A DNA stretch of 56,031 nucleotides from a virus: IMG/VR virus record IMGVR_UViG_3300008108_000486, positions 1 through 56,031 of that record. The stretch is one strand, 5' to 3'. Under the pieces are notes generated by a model. It ran no database searches, was not told where the DNA came from, and worked only from the letters and a program-made list of their open reading frames with translations. Made by a program: the position numbers and the translations under genes. Every line of letters starts with the position of its first letter. Position 1 is the first letter of the stretch. This document shows positions 1-6,614 of this stretch, in pieces.

Positions 1-52
1 AGCCGTGCTGGGCTACATTAGGGATCTTGCCTTGAGCGTTAGTATTTGCCAT
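1..52 (-). CDS. Partial leftward gene, N-terminus only
   Basis: The ATG at 52..50 is read leftward and stays open to the window edge, giving 17 residues beginning MANTNAQGKIPNV. An AAGGTAG-like ribosome binding site lies about 12 bases upstream. The product continues outside the window and cannot be identified. It is divergent from the next gene, with a gap of only 34 bases. Confidence 0.4.
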   Translation of the reverse strand, partial: MANTNAQGKIPNVAQHG

Positions 53-86
53 AATGCATTAATTCTACCTTGTAAGGAAGTGGGTA

Positions 87-377
87 TTGGGTAAGAAAAG
101 GAAGACAGCTTCGATTCGTGAGTTTCCTACGAGCTGGACTAAACATAAAACTATGAAGATAAATGGCAGAATTCTTGAGAAAGGTTCTGAGTTTTCAGTT
201 AAAGGTCAAAGAGGAAGGTTTAGATTTATTGCTCATGTTGTGACAGATAAAACTGAATGGATTGACTGTATTGGAGGACAAAAAGGGTATGAAGTATTTA
301 GATCTTTTAACCCTGATCAGGTCCGCCGCGTTCATGTGAAACAGACGATGCGCTCGAGTGCTCGCATAAAAGAATAA
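87..377 (+). CDS. Small basic hypothetical protein
   Basis: A 96-residue protein rich in Lys and Arg. TTG is chosen as start because AAGGAAG sits 6 bases upstream, whereas the nearby GTG at 80 overlaps that site. No family recognised. The middle (residues 28-70) has alternating hydrophobic and charged residues suggesting a small beta-barrel fold. Its 3' end overlaps the opposite-strand gene ending at 307 by 71 bases, an unusually long convergent overlap, so one of the two C-termini may be mis-called. Confidence 0.5.
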   Translation: MGKKRKTASIREFPTSWTKHKTMKINGRILEKGSEFSVKGQRGRFRFIAHVVTDKTEWIDCIGGQKGYEVFRSFNPDQVRRVHVKQTMRSSARIKE

Positions 378-591
378 ATTTAGCAATGTACTTAGTTACT
401 TGATCAGGTGTCCACTCTGGAGCAAACTCCATTTTTTTAACAGTGTCAGCTAAATCTCTTACCCATGCTTCATGTCCCCAGCCATATTTAGGCTCTAAAT
501 ACTTTGCAAACCTAGTGCTGTCTGCTATTCCCACTGGATTTTCCTTTCTGTATTGATTCAACATAACTTTAGCAAGTCTAGGACTTAACAT
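307..591 (-). CDS. Hypothetical protein of the ABC-GNAT operon
   Basis: A 94-residue protein with a Trp/Tyr-rich centre (YGWGHEAWVRDL, residues 36-47). It starts inside the end of the upstream gene (14-base overlap at 578-591), so the two are probably translationally coupled. Family not recognised. It is the last gene of a three-gene leftward operon headed by the ABC-ATPase/GNAT fusion, which makes a helper role in the same process possible but unproven. Confidence 0.55.
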   Translation of the reverse strand: MLSPRLAKVMLNQYRKENPVGIADSTRFAKYLEPKYGWGHEAWVRDLADTVKKMEFAPEWTPDQVTKYIAKFILLCEHSSASSVSHERGGPDQG

Positions 592-1000
592 CTGGATTCT
601 CCAAATCTAGTGTTTGATGTTCGACATCATTATCCTCTGAAAATAGTTTATATGTTTTCCCGCCATTAGTTGAGTAAGCATCAAAGCTGCGAAGACTCTG
701 CCAAACTCCCGGTTTAACTTCTTGCCACTCTTTAGGGTTGTTAGTAAGAGGATAAAGGTTTTCATATTTAAAAAGACGAGAGAGAACTTCAGCCGTATGA
801 GCTGCGCTCTCTGGAGTATGGTTCATTGCAGAAAAAGCCTCTAGCACGGAGATATACCAAATAATGATCTTTGGATCTTCTCCTATGAGATTAAGCTCGC
901 CAATACCATGAGCAGTAATTCCTGAGACCTTCTTTGGTAAAAGTCCTCCGCTAGCCTTTTTAGGGTTAACTTTCTGTTTTTGTTTTCCCGATGTACTCAT
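578..1000 (-). CDS. Phage hypothetical protein with PLT-EW-WQ-R motif
   Basis: A 140-residue protein. The N-terminus (1-25) is Lys-rich and probably disordered. The C-terminal half holds PLTNNPKEWQEV followed by WQSLR and NGGKTYKL, a pattern seen in a widespread small phage protein family of unknown function. Its start overlaps the end of the ABC-GNAT gene by 35 bases, so it belongs to the same leftward operon. No catalytic motif is visible. Confidence 0.6.
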   Translation of the reverse strand: MSTSGKQKQKVNPKKASGGLLPKKVSGITAHGIGELNLIGEDPKIIIWYISVLEAFSAMNHTPESAAHTAEVLSRLFKYENLYPLTNNPKEWQEVKPGVWQSLRSFDAYSTNGGKTYKLFSEDNDVEHQTLDLENPDVKS

Positions 1001-2051
1001 GCGAGTAACTCCACCTTTCTCTATTTAATTCCCAACGGGTTGCAGTGTTGGCACCATCTGTTCTTCGCATATGGTTTTTGGATGTTGGTTTCCAAAGTTG
1101 AGAGTTATCTCTGTACTCTCCGAGACGAGGGTGCGCTGTCTTTGAGAAGAAACGCTTTCCGTTGTCGATGTAATGTTGAGCGACAGCTTCTGAAAGTTTT
1201 GGACCAAAACCAAGTCCTTGGTAGTCAGGGTGTATGACCAACCTGTGTTCTCTAAAAGCATTTTTGACTGTACCTGATGGGTACGCCATGATTGATTCGA
1301 AACCAACTAATTCTCCTTCCCAGAGAGCCATGTAGCAGTGTGAGGCTTTGTTGAGTGATTCGGAGAGATAGTGATGGTTAGCGAAGATCCTCCATATGGA
1401 AGACTTGGCTGGGAGAACTGTGAGATGTAGTTCTGGTCGTTGAAGATACCTTCCCGAGTTCCACTCACCACGATCAGTATCAATTACCCAATCAGGTTCG
1501 AGAAACTCTAGTACATCTCTATGACAAGTTGCAATAGTGATGTTCTTTATATCGTTCTTGCGAATATATCGAGCCATAGCATTCGATGCTGCCTTAGCAA
1601 CATTTCTATCAACTACAGAAGTAAATTCATCTATAACTGCATTGTTTTCAATACTACGAGCAAGGTTTGCTCTAAACTTTTGGCCATTTGAAAGGCAGTC
1701 AAAAGGTTTGACCCAGTCGGGGACAGACATTAACCCTGCAGCTGAAAGCAGCTCCACAGCTTCGTCAGGAGTAGAAAAGTGAGAAACGATTGCTTTTCTT
1801 GGGTGCCATCCAACTGTTTTTGCTTCACCAAATGATTTTAGTAAAGTTGATTTACCAGTTCCTGATGCTCCAACAATAACTCCAATGTTGTAATTAGTTG
1901 GAAGCTCGATTGGAAGCTCATAAGGGTAGAACTGAGAGGTTCCATCAGTTTTGTAGTCAAATGGACGGATCACTTCCCCAAGCATCTCGTCCATTTGAAC
2001 TACAGACTCAAGAGGTTTCCTTGCCCTCTCGAGAGGCTGCCAATTTAACAT
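966..2051 (-). CDS. ABC-type ATPase fused to a GNAT (Mom-like) domain
   Basis: 361 residues, two domains. Residues about 45-200 form a soluble ABC ATPase: Walker A GASGTGKS (61-68), signature LSNGQ (120-124), Walker B AVIDEFTS (138-145) and the switch histidine in ATCH (174-177). No membrane segment is present, so it is not a transporter. Residues about 205-361 are GNAT-like, with motif A around IHPDYQGLGFG (273-283). The later HPRLGEYRDNS and Trp resemble the Mom branch of GNATs, which in phage Mu carbamoylmethylates adenine to block restriction. A DNA-modification role is inference; an ordinary acetyltransferase is the alternative. No clear ribosome binding site precedes the ATG, and an inverted repeat overlaps it, which suggests leaderless or repressed expression. 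Confidence 0.8.
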   Translation of the reverse strand: MLNWQPLERARKPLESVVQMDEMLGEVIRPFDYKTDGTSQFYPYELPIELPTNYNIGVIVGASGTGKSTLLKSFGEAKTVGWHPRKAIVSHFSTPDEAVELLSAAGLMSVPDWVKPFDCLSNGQKFRANLARSIENNAVIDEFTSVVDRNVAKAASNAMARYIRKNDIKNITIATCHRDVLEFLEPDWVIDTDRGEWNSGRYLQRPELHLTVLPAKSSIWRIFANHHYLSESLNKASHCYMALWEGELVGFESIMAYPSGTVKNAFREHRLVIHPDYQGLGFGPKLSEAVAQHYIDNGKRFFSKTAHPRLGEYRDNSQLWKPTSKNHMRRTDGANTATRWELNRERWSYSHEYIGKTKTES

Positions 2052-2066
2052 AAGCCAAAGCTTATG
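2049..2066. promoter_or_regulatory. Inverted repeat over the ABC-GNAT start codon
   Basis: A perfect 6-bp inverted repeat, CATAAG then 6 bases then CTTATG, whose left arm contains the start codon of the leftward gene. It lies in the divergent region between that gene and the SpeD-like gene. It could be an operator or an RNA hairpin masking the start. The adjoining TATGCT at 2063-2068 resembles the minus-10 boxes used elsewhere in the window. Confidence 0.35.
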
Positions 2067-2163
2067 CTAAAAAAGAGAAAAAGTCCAGGCTATTATCGCT
2101 TGGGCGTTTCGCCTGTATTATTGCTGCTCCCGTCCTATACACTTGTGTGAAAGAAGGAGAGCC

Positions 2164-2544
2164 ATGGCACTACATAACCATCTGCTCCTCAATGGGGCTG
2201 CCACAAAGCCTCCAAGAGATGAAGCAGAGACTATTGAATGGATGCGTAAGCTTGTCGAAGATATCGACATGAAGATAATCCAAGGTCCTTATGCGTCATA
2301 TGTGACAAAAGAGGGTAATCGAGGTTTAACTGCAGTAGTAATGATAGAAACCTCTCATATTGCTATGCATGTGTGGGATGAGACAGATCCAGGATTTATC
2401 CAATTTGATCTTTATACCTGTTCAACGCTACCAATTAAGAAAGTTATAGACAATTTAGTTGACACTTTTGGGCTTGTTTCTTATAGATACAAGGTATTAG
2501 AGCGTAGTGAAGGGTTTAAAATAGTAGTCGAGGAGGAAATTTAA
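2164..2544 (+). CDS. speD: SpeD/SpeH-like pyruvoyl decarboxylase
   Basis: A 126-residue protein matching class 1b S-adenosylmethionine decarboxylase in length. The self-cleaving serine motif ETSHIAMH supplies Ser64 (future pyruvoyl group) and His69; Cys86 lies in FDLYTCS, with a two-residue insertion between His and Cys compared with the usual spacing. The classical product is decarboxylated SAM for spermidine synthesis. Homologues of this fold are known that use arginine or ornithine instead, so the substrate is open. ATG is preferred because AAGGAGA lies just upstream; a GTG 21 bases earlier is possible. TAATG overlap couples it to the next gene. No spermidine synthase gene is nearby. Confidence 0.8.
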   Translation: MALHNHLLLNGAATKPPRDEAETIEWMRKLVEDIDMKIIQGPYASYVTKEGNRGLTAVVMIETSHIAMHVWDETDPGFIQFDLYTCSTLPIKKVIDNLVDTFGLVSYRYKVLERSEGFKIVVEEEI

Positions 2545-2843
2545 TGGAATGTTTATCAGATTGTGGATGGAAGCATAAGCCTGAAAGCTTAAATCTTCTT
2601 GTAAACCATGTCGAAGCTTGCTCTGTTTGTATCCCTAAAGATGTAAAAGTCATTTGGAAAGACAGTGAATTTTTTATTGTTGAAGAACCTGCAGAAGATG
2701 ACACGGTTATGGATTTAACTTTTAGAAAATTTGAACCTGCTCCAATAGTAGATGCTATAGATGTAAGACAGCCTATTGATAGCTTAGGTTTTGTTGAGAC
2801 TACTCCAGTAGCTGAAGTAGTTGAAGCACCTGTAGAAGAGTAA
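2544..2843 (+). CDS. Small Cys/His-containing acidic protein
   Basis: 99 residues, translationally coupled to the SpeD-like gene (TAATG overlap, AGGAGG upstream). The N-terminus holds CLSDCGW...HVEACSVC, compatible with a small zinc site; the C-terminal 35 residues are acidic, Pro- and Val-rich and probably disordered. Family not recognised. It ends one base before the convergent DUF7455-like gene. Confidence 0.6.
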   Translation: MECLSDCGWKHKPESLNLLVNHVEACSVCIPKDVKVIWKDSEFFIVEEPAEDDTVMDLTFRKFEPAPIVDAIDVRQPIDSLGFVETTPVAEVVEAPVEE

Positions 2844-3059
2844 TTACTCGTCTACAAAATCTGAATCGTCAAAAATATCGTAAGCCTTCTCTAAGAGGGC
2901 TTCTTCGTGCTTGACAAAATGATGACGACAGAAGAAAAGCTCTCCAAAAGGAAACTTAACTAAGTAATAAGCTTTTGCGCTGCAAGAATCGCAACGGTCT
3001 TGTGGACCTATAGCTTTTAATGGTTCAAGGGTTGGAGTCATTGGAACCGAAGATTCCAT
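2844..3059 (-). CDS. DUF7455-like zinc-binding protein
   Basis: 71 residues. DRCDSCSAKAYYLV followed by LFFCRHHFVKHEEALLEKA is the pattern of DUF7455 proteins, common in actinobacterial chromosomes and their phages; CxxC and CxHH probably bind zinc. Function unknown. Met7 is an alternative start. The gene overlaps the DUF3039-like gene upstream by 35 bases, forming a pair of host-type small proteins. Confidence 0.75.
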   Translation of the reverse strand: MESSVPMTPTLEPLKAIGPQDRCDSCSAKAYYLVKFPFGELFFCRHHFVKHEEALLEKAYDIFDDSDFVDE

Positions 3060-3270
3060 CGTGTATCTCCTTACATGTTGGACATATAGGGAACTTTTTA
3101 GGATCCCTAGATGGAACCCATACCTTTCCGCATAAAGCTTTTGTCGGAGTTCCTTCTATGTAGGATTTTGTTGCAGCGTCTTTAGAAACATAGTGAGCAA
3201 AACGGTCATGATCTCCGTCTCCTGTACTAAGTCTGGTGTCGAGGTCCAGATCGTAGGCTGTTTCGCTCAT
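3025..3270 (-). CDS. DUF3039 family protein
   Basis: 81 residues, closely matching the actinobacterial DUF3039 pattern: DGDHDRFAHYV, then ALCGKVWVPSRDPKKFPICPTCKEIHD. The C...CxxC residues probably form a zinc ribbon. DUF3039 proteins are near-universal in actinobacterial chromosomes with no known role, so this phage copy points to gene exchange with the host group. It is followed by the overlapping DUF7455-like gene. Confidence 0.85.
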   Translation of the reverse strand: MSETAYDLDLDTRLSTGDGDHDRFAHYVSKDAATKSYIEGTPTKALCGKVWVPSRDPKKFPICPTCKEIHDGIFGSNDSNP

Positions 3271-3279
3271 GTATAGATT

Positions 3280-4131
3280 TTAAACCTTTACTGGGTGTAG
3301 TGATTTAAGAACTATTTCTTTTGGAAGAGAAGCTATGTGACAAGAGACATCTTTAGAACCATAGCTAATTAAAAAGTTTTTACCTTGTTCACATAATCCA
3401 GCAGCAAACTCGACACCCATTTTCTCGAAAATAAAGCCTTTAGATATTTTTTGTATCATTCCTTTTTGGTCATACTGTGCAAAATAGTGAACATAAAAAC
3501 GCAAGTTATGATTCATAATTGTCCTATTCCACATGCGATGTACAACTGCTAAATATGTTCCATCTTTTAAAAGGTGAAGATTAGAACTGCCCCGAAGTCC
3601 AGCAATATCGTCACTGTCGCTCATGTAAGTTGTAAGAACATTATCTTTTATAACAGAGTTGGTTCCATAGATAAAGTCAAAGTTTGGATTCTTTTCATAT
3701 GGAAGCATCCAGTTTTTCTCTGGTCTAACTCCATCTATTCCAGAAAATTTTTCAAAGGATTCGATAGCAGTCAAGTCCTTATTAAGACGACAGATAGATA
3801 CACGAGCTTTTTCTGTATGACCCTTTGTAGATATCTTTTTAACATCTAATAAACGAGCGTTAGTTAATTTATAAGTTTTAGGGTCAAGCTCAGAAATGTA
3901 AATCTTACTTCTAATAGTTCCTTCAACAACTACTTTATATTCTCCTTGATCAGTGATAATGTAGTTTCCAGAACGAAACATTCCTACATATCCAGTAGAT
4001 GAGTGATATCCAATAGAAAGATTTGTTGCAGACCACTCTCTTATATCTGGGTCAGCTAATCTTCTAACATTGTGGATTTCCCCACCTAACTGTATTACTG
4101 ACGGATAAGTTCTTTCAAGTTTAGTCGACAT
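3280..4131 (-). CDS. GH130/GH43-like five-bladed propeller protein
   Basis: 283 residues. FSGIDGVRPEKNW, LRGSSNLHLLKDGTYLAVVH and VEFAAGLCEQGKNFLISYGSKD match the repeating motifs of glycosidase-like beta-propellers of the GH130/GH43/GH32 superfamily, including the late ISYG..D signature. Such proteins act on, or bind, glycans and often sit beside glycosyltransferases. Its start overlaps the end of the methyltransferase gene by 11 bases, so the two are one unit, plausibly making or modifying a surface or DNA-linked glycan. Enzyme activity cannot be asserted, because catalytic acids were not verified. Confidence 0.6.
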   Translation of the reverse strand: MSTKLERTYPSVIQLGGEIHNVRRLADPDIREWSATNLSIGYHSSTGYVGMFRSGNYIITDQGEYKVVVEGTIRSKIYISELDPKTYKLTNARLLDVKKISTKGHTEKARVSICRLNKDLTAIESFEKFSGIDGVRPEKNWMLPYEKNPNFDFIYGTNSVIKDNVLTTYMSDSDDIAGLRGSSNLHLLKDGTYLAVVHRMWNRTIMNHNLRFYVHYFAQYDQKGMIQKISKGFIFEKMGVEFAAGLCEQGKNFLISYGSKDVSCHIASLPKEIVLKSLHPVKV

Positions 4132-4909
4132 AAATTTCCTTTGGATATCTATCTATGACGCCTCTTGTTTTTTGTAGAACACCAAATATATTGTCTCCAA
4201 CATGTTCCATCTTATATCCAAGCATTTGCATTTGAAGAGGAATGGAGATAATTCCATCTTCAAAAGAATCTTCAGTCCAAAACTTTCCTTCAAATCCAGC
4301 TGAGCGCATTACAGATTTTAAAGTTGGAAGACTATATTCATAGTTGTGTCTATATAGAGACCTGTCGTGTCGATACTGCATATAAAAATATGGCTCATAG
4401 CCGTTTAATATTTTATGAATATTTCTTGAGCTGGTTGAATTTGGAGTTGTAAGAATTAGTTTTCCACCCTGTTTAGTTATTCTATTAATCTCCGATAACA
4501 TAAACATTGGATCGACTTCCATATGCTCTAATACTTCGCAAAGGAGAACTACATCAAAAGTTTCATCTGGAACTGGAATTGTGCTCTCTTCTATATTTAC
4601 CCTATAAACATCGACTTCAACTGTTTTATTGTTGAGAGAGCATTCCATTTTTCCTGAGTATGGTTTAGAAAGATCGAAGTCAGTAACAGAGACTTCTACA
4701 TCTAGTTCAAGCTCTTTTATAGCTAATGGAATTAAATGGGATGTGCCAACTTCTAAAAGCTTTCCAGTTGGATTACTTTCTGCAAAAGTCTGCAATGTTC
4801 TAGCCATTCTTCTAGCATGAACTCTGTGATACTCGTCTGAAGCAGATAATAAAGATTTAACTACAGAAGCGTATTTTTCTGGAATATCTTTGTAAGGTTC
4901 TTTAATCAT
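4121..4909 (-). CDS. Class I SAM-dependent methyltransferase
   Basis: 262 residues. Motif I is LLEVGTSHLIPLA (51-63), and post-I is the acid in VSVTDFDLS. FDVVLLCEVLEHM (118-130) is the typical motif-IV/post-motif block of the Methyltransf_11/23 group, followed by ITKQGGKLILTTPN. This group methylates small molecules or sugars, which fits its partner, the propeller protein. No DNA-methyltransferase motif (DPPY/PCQ) is present, so DNA methylation is unlikely. It begins 6 bases after tRNA-Glu on the same strand. Confidence 0.8.
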   Translation of the reverse strand: MIKEPYKDIPEKYASVVKSLLSASDEYHRVHARRMARTLQTFAESNPTGKLLEVGTSHLIPLAIKELELDVEVSVTDFDLSKPYSGKMECSLNNKTVEVDVYRVNIEESTIPVPDETFDVVLLCEVLEHMEVDPMFMLSEINRITKQGGKLILTTPNSTSSRNIHKILNGYEPYFYMQYRHDRSLYRHNYEYSLPTLKSVMRSAGFEGKFWTEDSFEDGIISIPLQMQMLGYKMEHVGDNIFGVLQKTRGVIDRYPKEIYVD

Positions 4910-4914
4910 GTATG

Positions 4915-4987
4915 TACCCCGTATCGGATTCGAACCGACGATCTCTTCCGTGAGAGGGAAGCGTCATAACCGCTAGACCAACGGGGC
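4915..4987 (-). tRNA. tRNA-Glu (CUC)
   Basis: Read leftward, this folds as a full cloverleaf: acceptor GCCCCGU with ACGGGGU (first pair G-U), a D arm containing UCUAGCGGUUAUGA, an anticodon stem CUUCC/GGAAG enclosing CUCUCAC with CUC as anticodon, and a T arm with UUCGAAU. Discriminator A73; CCA is not encoded. It abuts the stop codon of the upstream small gene, so it is probably processed from an operon transcript. Confidence 0.93.
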
Positions 4988-5194
4988 TCACTTGTTTTCT
5001 TCCTCGTCGTCAATAATCATTTCATAGTAAGTTGCGTAAGGCTCTCCCAACCCTATCAATTTGCTACCAAGCCATGTAAGAAAGTTTCCATAGAAAACTA
5101 AAAAACGATTTGAAGATCCATCTCTTTCAATCCATAAAACATTTGAGTCATCTACACGAGCACTTTTAAATACATCTTCACGCTTCTTTTTCAT
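4988..5194 (-). CDS. Small hypothetical protein
   Basis: 68 residues starting MKKKRED; this ATG is chosen because GAAAGGA lies about 9 bases upstream, whereas the ATG at 5212 lies within that site. The centre (VLWIERDGSSNRFLVFYGNFLTWLGSKLIGL) is amphipathic to hydrophobic, and the C-terminus is very acidic. Family not recognised. It overlaps the deaminase gene by 17 bases and its stop touches tRNA-Glu. Confidence 0.6.
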   Translation of the reverse strand: MKKKREDVFKSARVDDSNVLWIERDGSSNRFLVFYGNFLTWLGSKLIGLGEPYATYYEMIIDDEEENK

Positions 5195-5537
5195 ATGTAA
5201 CCATCCTTTCAATTCCTGCCGAGGCTATCAGCTTTGCACAGCCGGGACAAGGATCTCCAGTAATGTAAATTGTTGAGCCTTTAAGCTCTTCCCAAGAAGC
5301 TCTTATTATTGCATTAGCCTCTGAATGAGTTGCCCAGCAAAGGTCGTAGTCACCTTTAGAATGTTCTGAGTTTGGGTCTAATGCACGAGGACACTTACCT
5401 GTTGCTCCACAAGACCGATCATCTCCGGGTGGAGTTCCGTTGTATCTTTTTCTGACATGAAGATACCCTATCTTAAAAGGAGCTCGGTTTATCTTTTCAC
5501 CACACCGTAAGGTCTTGATACAGATGCGCTCCAACAT
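5178..5537 (-). CDS. dCMP/cytidine-deaminase-like zinc enzyme
   Basis: 119 residues. The zinc and catalytic motifs of the CDA fold are present: THSEANAI (His71, Glu73) and DPCPGCAKLI (Cys97, Cys100). RYNGTPPGDDRSCG matches the YNGxPxG loop of dCMP deaminases, so dCMP to dUMP conversion for the dTTP supply is likely. The segment before it is short: the usual first helix and central VGAVIV strand are not recognisable, and an in-frame stop sits five codons upstream of the ATG. The N-terminus may therefore be divergent or damaged. It fits with the ribonucleotide reductase further upstream. Confidence 0.72.
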   Translation of the reverse strand: MLERICIKTLRCGEKINRAPFKIGYLHVRKRYNGTPPGDDRSCGATGKCPRALDPNSEHSKGDYDLCWATHSEANAIIRASWEELKGSTIYITGDPCPGCAKLIASAGIERMVTYEKEA

Positions 5538-5617
5538 CTTGCAGTCGTCTAGCTAGGGCCGATCTGCATAGCGTACTTCTGCCAACTAAGGACAGGTGTA
5601 GAGGCTAGTCCATCCCG

Positions 5618-5688
5618 CACGGGCTGTAGGAATCGAACCCACACCAAGAGGTTTGGAAGCTCTTGTGCTACCACTACACCAAGCCCGA
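5618..5688 (-). tRNA. Probable tRNA-Trp (CCA); tRNA-Gly (UCC) not excluded
   Basis: Cloverleaf on the minus strand: acceptor CGGGCU/AGCCCG, D stem GUGU/GCAC, T arm GUGGG/CCUAC with UUCGAUU, and a four-base variable loop. With a seven-base loop (UUCCAAA) the anticodon is CCA (Trp), and G73 fits Trp identity. This requires a C31-C39 mismatch; opened up, the loop has nine bases. Position 1-72 is U-U, also unusual. The D arm looks Gly-like, so UCC is the alternative reading. Confidence 0.75.
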
Positions 5689-5714
5689 ATGTAACAATAA
5701 TATTTTAAACTAAA

Positions 5715-5746
5715 GAAGCAGGGACAATATTTCATGCCCCTGCTTC
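5715..5746 (-). terminator. Hairpin terminator
   Basis: GAAGCAGGG and CCCCTGCTTC form a 9-10-bp stem with a 13-base loop, followed on the minus strand by TTTAGTTT. It lies after the Lys-rich gene and before the tRNA. Confidence 0.65.
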
Positions 5747-5778
5747 CACCAAAGGTAGCGAGCCTAGGTGTTTATATT

Positions 5779-6105
5779 TTACTTGCTTTTCTTCTTGGCT
5801 ACTGCTTTCTTTTTTGCTGGAGCCTTTTTCGCCTTTGGTTTAACCTTAGCTTTTGGTTTAGCTTTAGCAGCCTTTGGTTTAGCTTTGGCTGAAGTTGTTT
5901 TCTTTTTTGCTGCTGCCTTTTTTACTGGCTTAGCAACTTTTCTTTCGAAGGGAGTTCCTTCAAGAATTACGCCGTCTCCATCACGATCAATCGCTCTTTT
6001 GACAAGCTTTTCGATTTCTTTGTTTTGTTGATCTTCTTTAATTGCGTAGTAAGCAATCGCAACTGCAATCACTCCGACAACTAGAATCACTAGGTATGCG
6101 TCCAT
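5779..6105 (-). CDS. Membrane-anchored Lys/Ala-rich (histone-H1-like) protein
   Basis: 108 residues. Residues 4-24 form one transmembrane helix at the extreme N-terminus, followed by a charged linker. DRDGDGVILEGTPFER (about 41-56) resembles a single EF-hand or dockerin calcium loop. The last 50 residues are repeats of AAAKKK/KAKPKA/KAPAKKK as in histone H1 tails and would bind DNA or RNA. A protein tethering nucleic acid to the membrane is a reasonable guess, but no family was recognised. Terminated by the hairpin at 5715-5746. Confidence 0.65.
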   Translation of the reverse strand: MDAYLVILVVGVIAVAIAYYAIKEDQQNKEIEKLVKRAIDRDGDGVILEGTPFERKVAKPVKKAAAKKKTTSAKAKPKAAKAKPKAKVKPKAKKAPAKKKAVAKKKSK

Positions 6106-6130
6106 TTATTTTCCTATCTCGAGATATGAA

Positions 6131-6310
6131 CTAGGTAATCCTACCCTTACCAGCCCAGCCGCTACCCTTAAATACGATAGGTGTCGACCCAAAAACTTTA
6201 CGCATTTCTGATCCACACTCGCAGGGTGCCTTCTGAGGAGCCTTTCCAAACTCAAAACGCTTATCCTCTACTAGGCTGCATGAGTCACATTTATACTCAT
6301 AGGTGATCAA
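6131..6310 (-). CDS. FmdB-like zinc-ribbon protein
   Basis: A 59-residue protein starting at TTG with a strong GAGAGGAG site 6 bases upstream. It begins ITYEYKCDSCSLVEDKRFEFG and continues with CECGSEMRKVF, then GSGWAGKG: the order and spacing of the FmdB/zinc_ribbon_8 family (two CxxC or CxC knuckles, then a GxGW/FxGxG tail). Members are small regulators of unknown target. It overlaps the 3' end of whiB by 14 bases, so it is co-transcribed and probably coupled. Confidence 0.75.
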   Translation of the reverse strand: MITYEYKCDSCSLVEDKRFEFGKAPQKAPCECGSEMRKVFGSTPIVFKGSGWAGKGRIT

Positions 6311-6614
6311 ATCGGACTCCTCTCTTTCGGAGAATTATACGACGCTGCTCTTCAGTCATTCCTCCCCATACGCCGTACATCTCTGGAACCTTGAGAGCGT
6401 GTTCTAAACACTGAGCCTTTACTGGACAAGTATTACAAAGAGCAACGGCTTTCAATTCTTTTTTCTTTTTTGAAACACCGCGCTCATTGTATTCTAGAAA
6501 GAAAGACTCTGGGTCCACACTTCTACATGCTCCATCAAACTGCCACTCCCAAAGGTCGTAGACAGGGTCTAGTCTTCGATTTACATCGAATCTTGGATTT
6601 TGATAGTTAGACAT
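6297..6614 (-). CDS. whiB: WhiB-family iron-sulfur regulator
   Basis: 105 residues. Four cysteines, Cys30 and CNTCPVKAQC (Cys60, Cys63, Cys69), would hold a 4Fe-4S cluster; GVWGG (80-84) is the family turn, followed by the basic tail RRIILRKRG. WhiB proteins are restricted to actinobacteria and their phages and act on transcription through the main sigma factor; phage copies can alter host septation or superinfection. The ATG at 6614 is preferred; a TTG three codons earlier is possible. It overlaps the reductase stop codon by 8 bases. Confidence 0.93.
   Translation of the reverse strand: MSNYQNPRFDVNRRLDPVYDLWEWQFDGACRSVDPESFFLEYNERGVSKKKKELKAVALCNTCPVKAQCLEHALKVPEMYGVWGGMTEEQRRIILRKRGVRFDHL

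Noticed and set aside
5178-5600. Upstream frameshift restoring a full dCMP deaminase N-terminus
   Set aside because: Another frame shows a faintly similar stretch (SVSRPYGVV), but it stops soon after and the match is too weak to claim a frame break.
5538-5617. Possible third tRNA between the deaminase and tRNA-Trp
   Set aside because: No T-arm consensus and no cloverleaf could be formed.
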